From the NCBI RefSeq assembly GCF_016904885.1, contig NZ_JADWYI010000001.1:6510001-6574000 (forward strand): a DNA stretch of 64,000 nucleotides, in the 5' to 3' direction. Source of the stretch: Archangium primigenium (lineage in GTDB: Bacteria; Myxococcota; Myxococcia; Myxococcales; Myxococcaceae). Position 1 is the first letter of the stretch. Every line of letters begins with the position of its first letter. The position numbers were made by a program, and so were the translations under genes. Shown here one piece after another: positions 61,678-64,000 of this stretch. The notes below the pieces were generated by a model. That model ran no database searches, was not told where the DNA came from, and was given only the letters and a program-made list of their open reading frames with translations.

Positions 61678-63690
61678 TCAGGCCGCCTTCGTCTTCGCGG
61701 TGGCGCTCAGGGCGTACCAGGCGGTCCGGAACGCCTTGAGCTCGCGCAGGCCCGCCGGGTGACGGCCGAGCGCCGGCGCCACGGTGACGGGCAGGCCGAT
61801 CTGCTTCTCGATGACCTTGGCCGCGTTGAGCTCGTTCTTGCGCCGGTTCTCGCACTTGGGGCAGTCCGCCTTGGGCCCCACGCGGTTGACCAGCACGCGC
61901 TCCACCTGGAGCTTGCGCTCCTTGAGGTACTCCACCAGCCGCGCCGAGCGCTCGGTGGCCAGCTCCTCGCCGCGCGTCACCACCACGAAGCGCGACTCGG
62001 TGGGCGAGGCCAGGGCTTCCTCGAAGCGCTTGATGTGCTTGATGAAGCCGGCCATGTCGTCGGACAGCTCCCCGAGCCCCTTGGCCTTGTGCTTGGAGAG
62101 CACGGAGTGCAGGGCGCTGAACCAGCCCTTGGCGATGCCCGCCAGCTCCACCACCCGCAGGTTGGACACCATGGGGGCGCCGTCCACGACGATGCGCTTG
62201 AAGCGCTCCTGCACCAGGGCGTCCGTGAGGCAGGACAGGGCCGCCAGCTCGTCGATGCCCGGGGGCGCGGCGTCCAGGAGGTTGCGGAAGAGCAGCAGAT
62301 CCACCGGCACGTCGTTGCCCGTCTTGGGCGCGCCCTCGAAGGCCTTCTCCGCCTTCTCCTTCCAGCGCTTGCGCAGGGCGGTGAACCAGCCCGGCACGTC
62401 CAGCTCGCGCGCGTAGAGGCCCTTGGTGCCCTTGACCTGCGTCTCCACGTCCGTGAGCCGGCTCTGCAGCACGTCCGAGAGCGAGTGCGCCGTGTCCGTG
62501 GAGATGAGGAGCACGGGCCCCTCCTTCTCGGTGAGCGTCACCGCCGCGGCGGCCGCGCACGAGCTCTTGCCCACGCCGCCCTGACCCACGAAGAAGATGA
62601 GCCGGGTGGGCGGCAGGGGCGGCGCCGCGATGGGCGGCATGGACGGGGCGCGCACCAGCGCGGGCGGGCCCTCGGCGGCGGCGAACTCCAGCGCCTTGGT
62701 CTCCTTGCCGCTCGCCCACTCCTGGGCGAAGGGCTTGAGCAGCTCCAGGCCCCGCGGCGCCACCTCGCGCTTGCAGACCAGGTGCACGGGGACGTTCTTG
62801 TCCAGCGCCTGGTACTTGCGCACGTGCGGGGCTTGCAGTCCCCGGCGGCCCTGGCAGGTGGGACAGCCTTCCCGGTCCTCGACCTGGTTGACCACCACCT
62901 CGACCACGGGGATGCCGCGCTCGCGCAGCTGGGTGAAATACATGCGCGTCTGGGCCTCGGGCACCGGCTCCGCCAGCGTCACCAGGTGGAAGGCCGAGCG
63001 CGCGCCGTCCTTGAGCAGCCCGAGCAGCTTCTCCGCCCGCGCGAGCTGCTCCTCGAGGAAGGCCTGCTCCTCGGACACGGCCGCCGCCTTCTTGCCCTTG
63101 CCGCCCGCGGCCCGGTCCCCGCCCGCCTTCACGATGCCCAGGAACTTGCGCAGCGCCACCGGCATGTCGAACAGCCGCAGCGTGTGGCTGGTGGGCGCCG
63201 TGTCCACGACGACGCGGTCGAACTCCCCCGACTCCACCAATTCCGCCACCTGCCAGAGCGCCAGCAATTCCTCCAGCCCGGGCGTGGCCTGGCTGTACAA
63301 CTTTCCGAGCTCTTCCTCGGACAGGTGCGTGCCCTTCACCGCCGCCTTCTGCAGCGCGGGCAGGTACTTCTGCAGGAAGGGCTTGGCGAGCGCGGCCGGC
63401 TCCAGCTCCATGGCCCACAGCCCCGCCTCCCCCTTGCCCGCCTTGGCGCCCTTCTTGACCTTGGGCTCCGGCTTGGGCTCCGCGCCCTCCTCGGCGTCCA
63501 CACGCGAGGGCCTGGCCGTCAGGGGCTTGCGCAACAGGTCCGACAGGGATCGCACTGGATCCAACGAGACGAGTAGAACCCGCTCCTTGGGCGCTTCATC
63601 CACCAGCCGCAGGGCGTATGCCGCCGCGAGCGTGGTCTTGCCCACCCCGCCCTTGCCGCCGAAGAAGTGAAGAACTCGCGCGTCGCTCAT
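61678..63690 (-). CDS. Tandem ArsA/GET3-like ATPase
   Basis: A protein of 670 residues made of two homologous halves. Half 1: FFGGKGGVGKTTLAAAYALR with VLLVSLDPVRSLSDLL and VVVDTAPTSHTLRLFD. Half 2 (from about 345): IFFVGQGGVGKSSCAAAAAV with VLLISTDTAHSLSDVLQ and IVVDGAPMVSNL. Each half ends with a Cys pair, CPTC near residue 275 and CPKC near residue 620. The family covers arsenite-pump ATPases and tail-anchored protein targeting factors; no arsB, arsR or arsD is near, so the targeting type is more likely. ATG 63690 is preceded by AAGGAAGG. Confidence 0.85.
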   Translation of the reverse strand: MSDARVLHFFGGKGGVGKTTLAAAYALRLVDEAPKERVLLVSLDPVRSLSDLLRKPLTARPSRVDAEEGAEPKPEPKVKKGAKAGKGEAGLWAMELEPAALAKPFLQKYLPALQKAAVKGTHLSEEELGKLYSQATPGLEELLALWQVAELVESGEFDRVVVDTAPTSHTLRLFDMPVALRKFLGIVKAGGDRAAGGKGKKAAAVSEEQAFLEEQLARAEKLLGLLKDGARSAFHLVTLAEPVPEAQTRMYFTQLRERGIPVVEVVVNQVEDREGCPTCQGRRGLQAPHVRKYQALDKNVPVHLVCKREVAPRGLELLKPFAQEWASGKETKALEFAAAEGPPALVRAPSMPPIAAPPLPPTRLIFFVGQGGVGKSSCAAAAAVTLTEKEGPVLLISTDTAHSLSDVLQSRLTDVETQVKGTKGLYARELDVPGWFTALRKRWKEKAEKAFEGAPKTGNDVPVDLLLFRNLLDAAPPGIDELAALSCLTDALVQERFKRIVVDGAPMVSNLRVVELAGIAKGWFSALHSVLSKHKAKGLGELSDDMAGFIKHIKRFEEALASPTESRFVVVTRGEELATERSARLVEYLKERKLQVERVLVNRVGPKADCPKCENRRKNELNAAKVIEKQIGLPVTVAPALGRHPAGLRELKAFRTAWYALSATAKTKAA

Positions 63691-64000
63691 GAAAACGTGG
63701 CCTTCCTTGACGCCCCCAAGCGTGGCTGAACTCCGTCCACCGACCGGAGTGCCACGGAGGCAACACGCCGATCGTCTTCCCCGACTGGGGACAGACAACA
63801 CCGGCTGCCTCGTGGGTTTGTGTGACCAGAAGGATCGCCCGCCGCGACCCCATGAGTCAAGCGGAGACGGGGTGCTCCCTCGCCCGTCCGACGCGCCGCA
63901 TCATGTTTTCCCCTCGCGAGGGACATCCGCACCCAGAGCCGTCCCGCGGCCACCGGGCGTGAAACTTCCGCCCCCGCTCAAGCGACCTGACAGGTGGGCT
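63691..64000. other. Right-end gap without a recognisable gene
   Basis: These 310 bases upstream of the ArsA-like gene have no frame with coding character longer than about 40 codons. The promoter of the ArsA-like gene must lie here; no clear boxes are visible. Stem-forming GC palindromes are present but unremarkable. Confidence 0.6.

Noticed and set aside
63687-63953. Minus-strand frame upstream of the ArsA-like gene
   Set aside because: Composition is not coding-like, it has no family motif and it overlaps the 5' end of the ArsA-like gene by only a few bases.

Overview
The window is very GC-rich DNA (about 70% by eye) with dense, often overlapping genes. It reads as a chromosome segment of a myxobacterium, probably of the Myxococcus/Cystobacter/Archangium branch. 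The reasons are an A-motility outer-membrane operon of GltA/GltB/GltC type, consensus sigma-54 promoters, a Ser/Thr kinase with a PEGA tail, many secreted or lipid-anchored proteins, and lytic transglycosylases. Genus and species cannot be fixed from the sequence alone. No rRNA, tRNA or CRISPR array was seen.

Layout. 1-6.6 kb: minus-strand gliding operon (two beta-barrels, a TPR protein) followed by a large TPR protein cut by the window edge. 6.9-7.5 kb: a solitary rplC (L3) with its own terminator. 7.7-10.9 kb: small genes of unknown role, a HupE/UreJ-like membrane protein with an EF-hand loop, and a zinc-ribbon gene coupled to a tiny membrane protein. 11.1-20.3 kb (plus strand): a lytic transglycosylase and an RpoH-type sigma factor, each behind a sigma-54 promoter, with a STAS-like protein and a MoxR/DUF58/transglutaminase operon between them, then an OPT transporter. 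20.3-24.5 kb: an accessory island, visibly less GC-rich, with decayed transposases, an inverted repeat, a CoiA-like nuclease, a kinase-tail-like orphan, a broken ORF and a lipoprotein. 24.6-27.8 kb: a HEAT-repeat protein and a degenerate HD-GYP protein that seem to share an N-terminal domain.

27.8-35 kb (minus): four separate flavin or secreted enzymes, including a phosphoesterase carrying two F-type (fucose-binding) lectin domains and a Tat-exported cytokinin-dehydrogenase-like oxidase. 34.7-40.2 kb: rluD, a pair made of a MinD/FlhG-like ATPase and a degenerate-J-domain/RodZ-like HTH protein, an HNH nuclease overlapping selA (so selenocysteine is probably used). 40.3-50.9 kb: an Slt70-like transglycosylase, a membrane sensor kinase, an SGNH hydrolase, lnt and a lipoprotein dipeptidase. 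51-56 kb: a tryptophan/tyrosine-rich YXWGXW-like exported protein, an ABC-F ATPase and a Ser/Thr kinase. 56-63.7 kb: a sirtuin with the desuccinylase YxxR signature, free-Met sulfoxide reductase, a glycoside hydrolase with a discoidin domain, cmk, accA, two small exported or membrane proteins and a tandem ArsA/GET3-like ATPase.

Working together: the gliding operon, transglycosylases, transglutaminase operon, Lnt and dipeptidase concern the envelope; the secreted lectin-phosphoesterase, GH and CKX-like enzymes fit a predatory, saprophytic lifestyle; kinases, sigma-54 promoters and an alternative sigma factor give the regulatory layer. The points most worth following are the sigma-54-driven sigma factor, the lectin-phosphoesterase, the CKX-like oxidase with an altered flavin site and palindromic operator, the J-like/HTH plus MinD pair, and the candidate leaderless genes.
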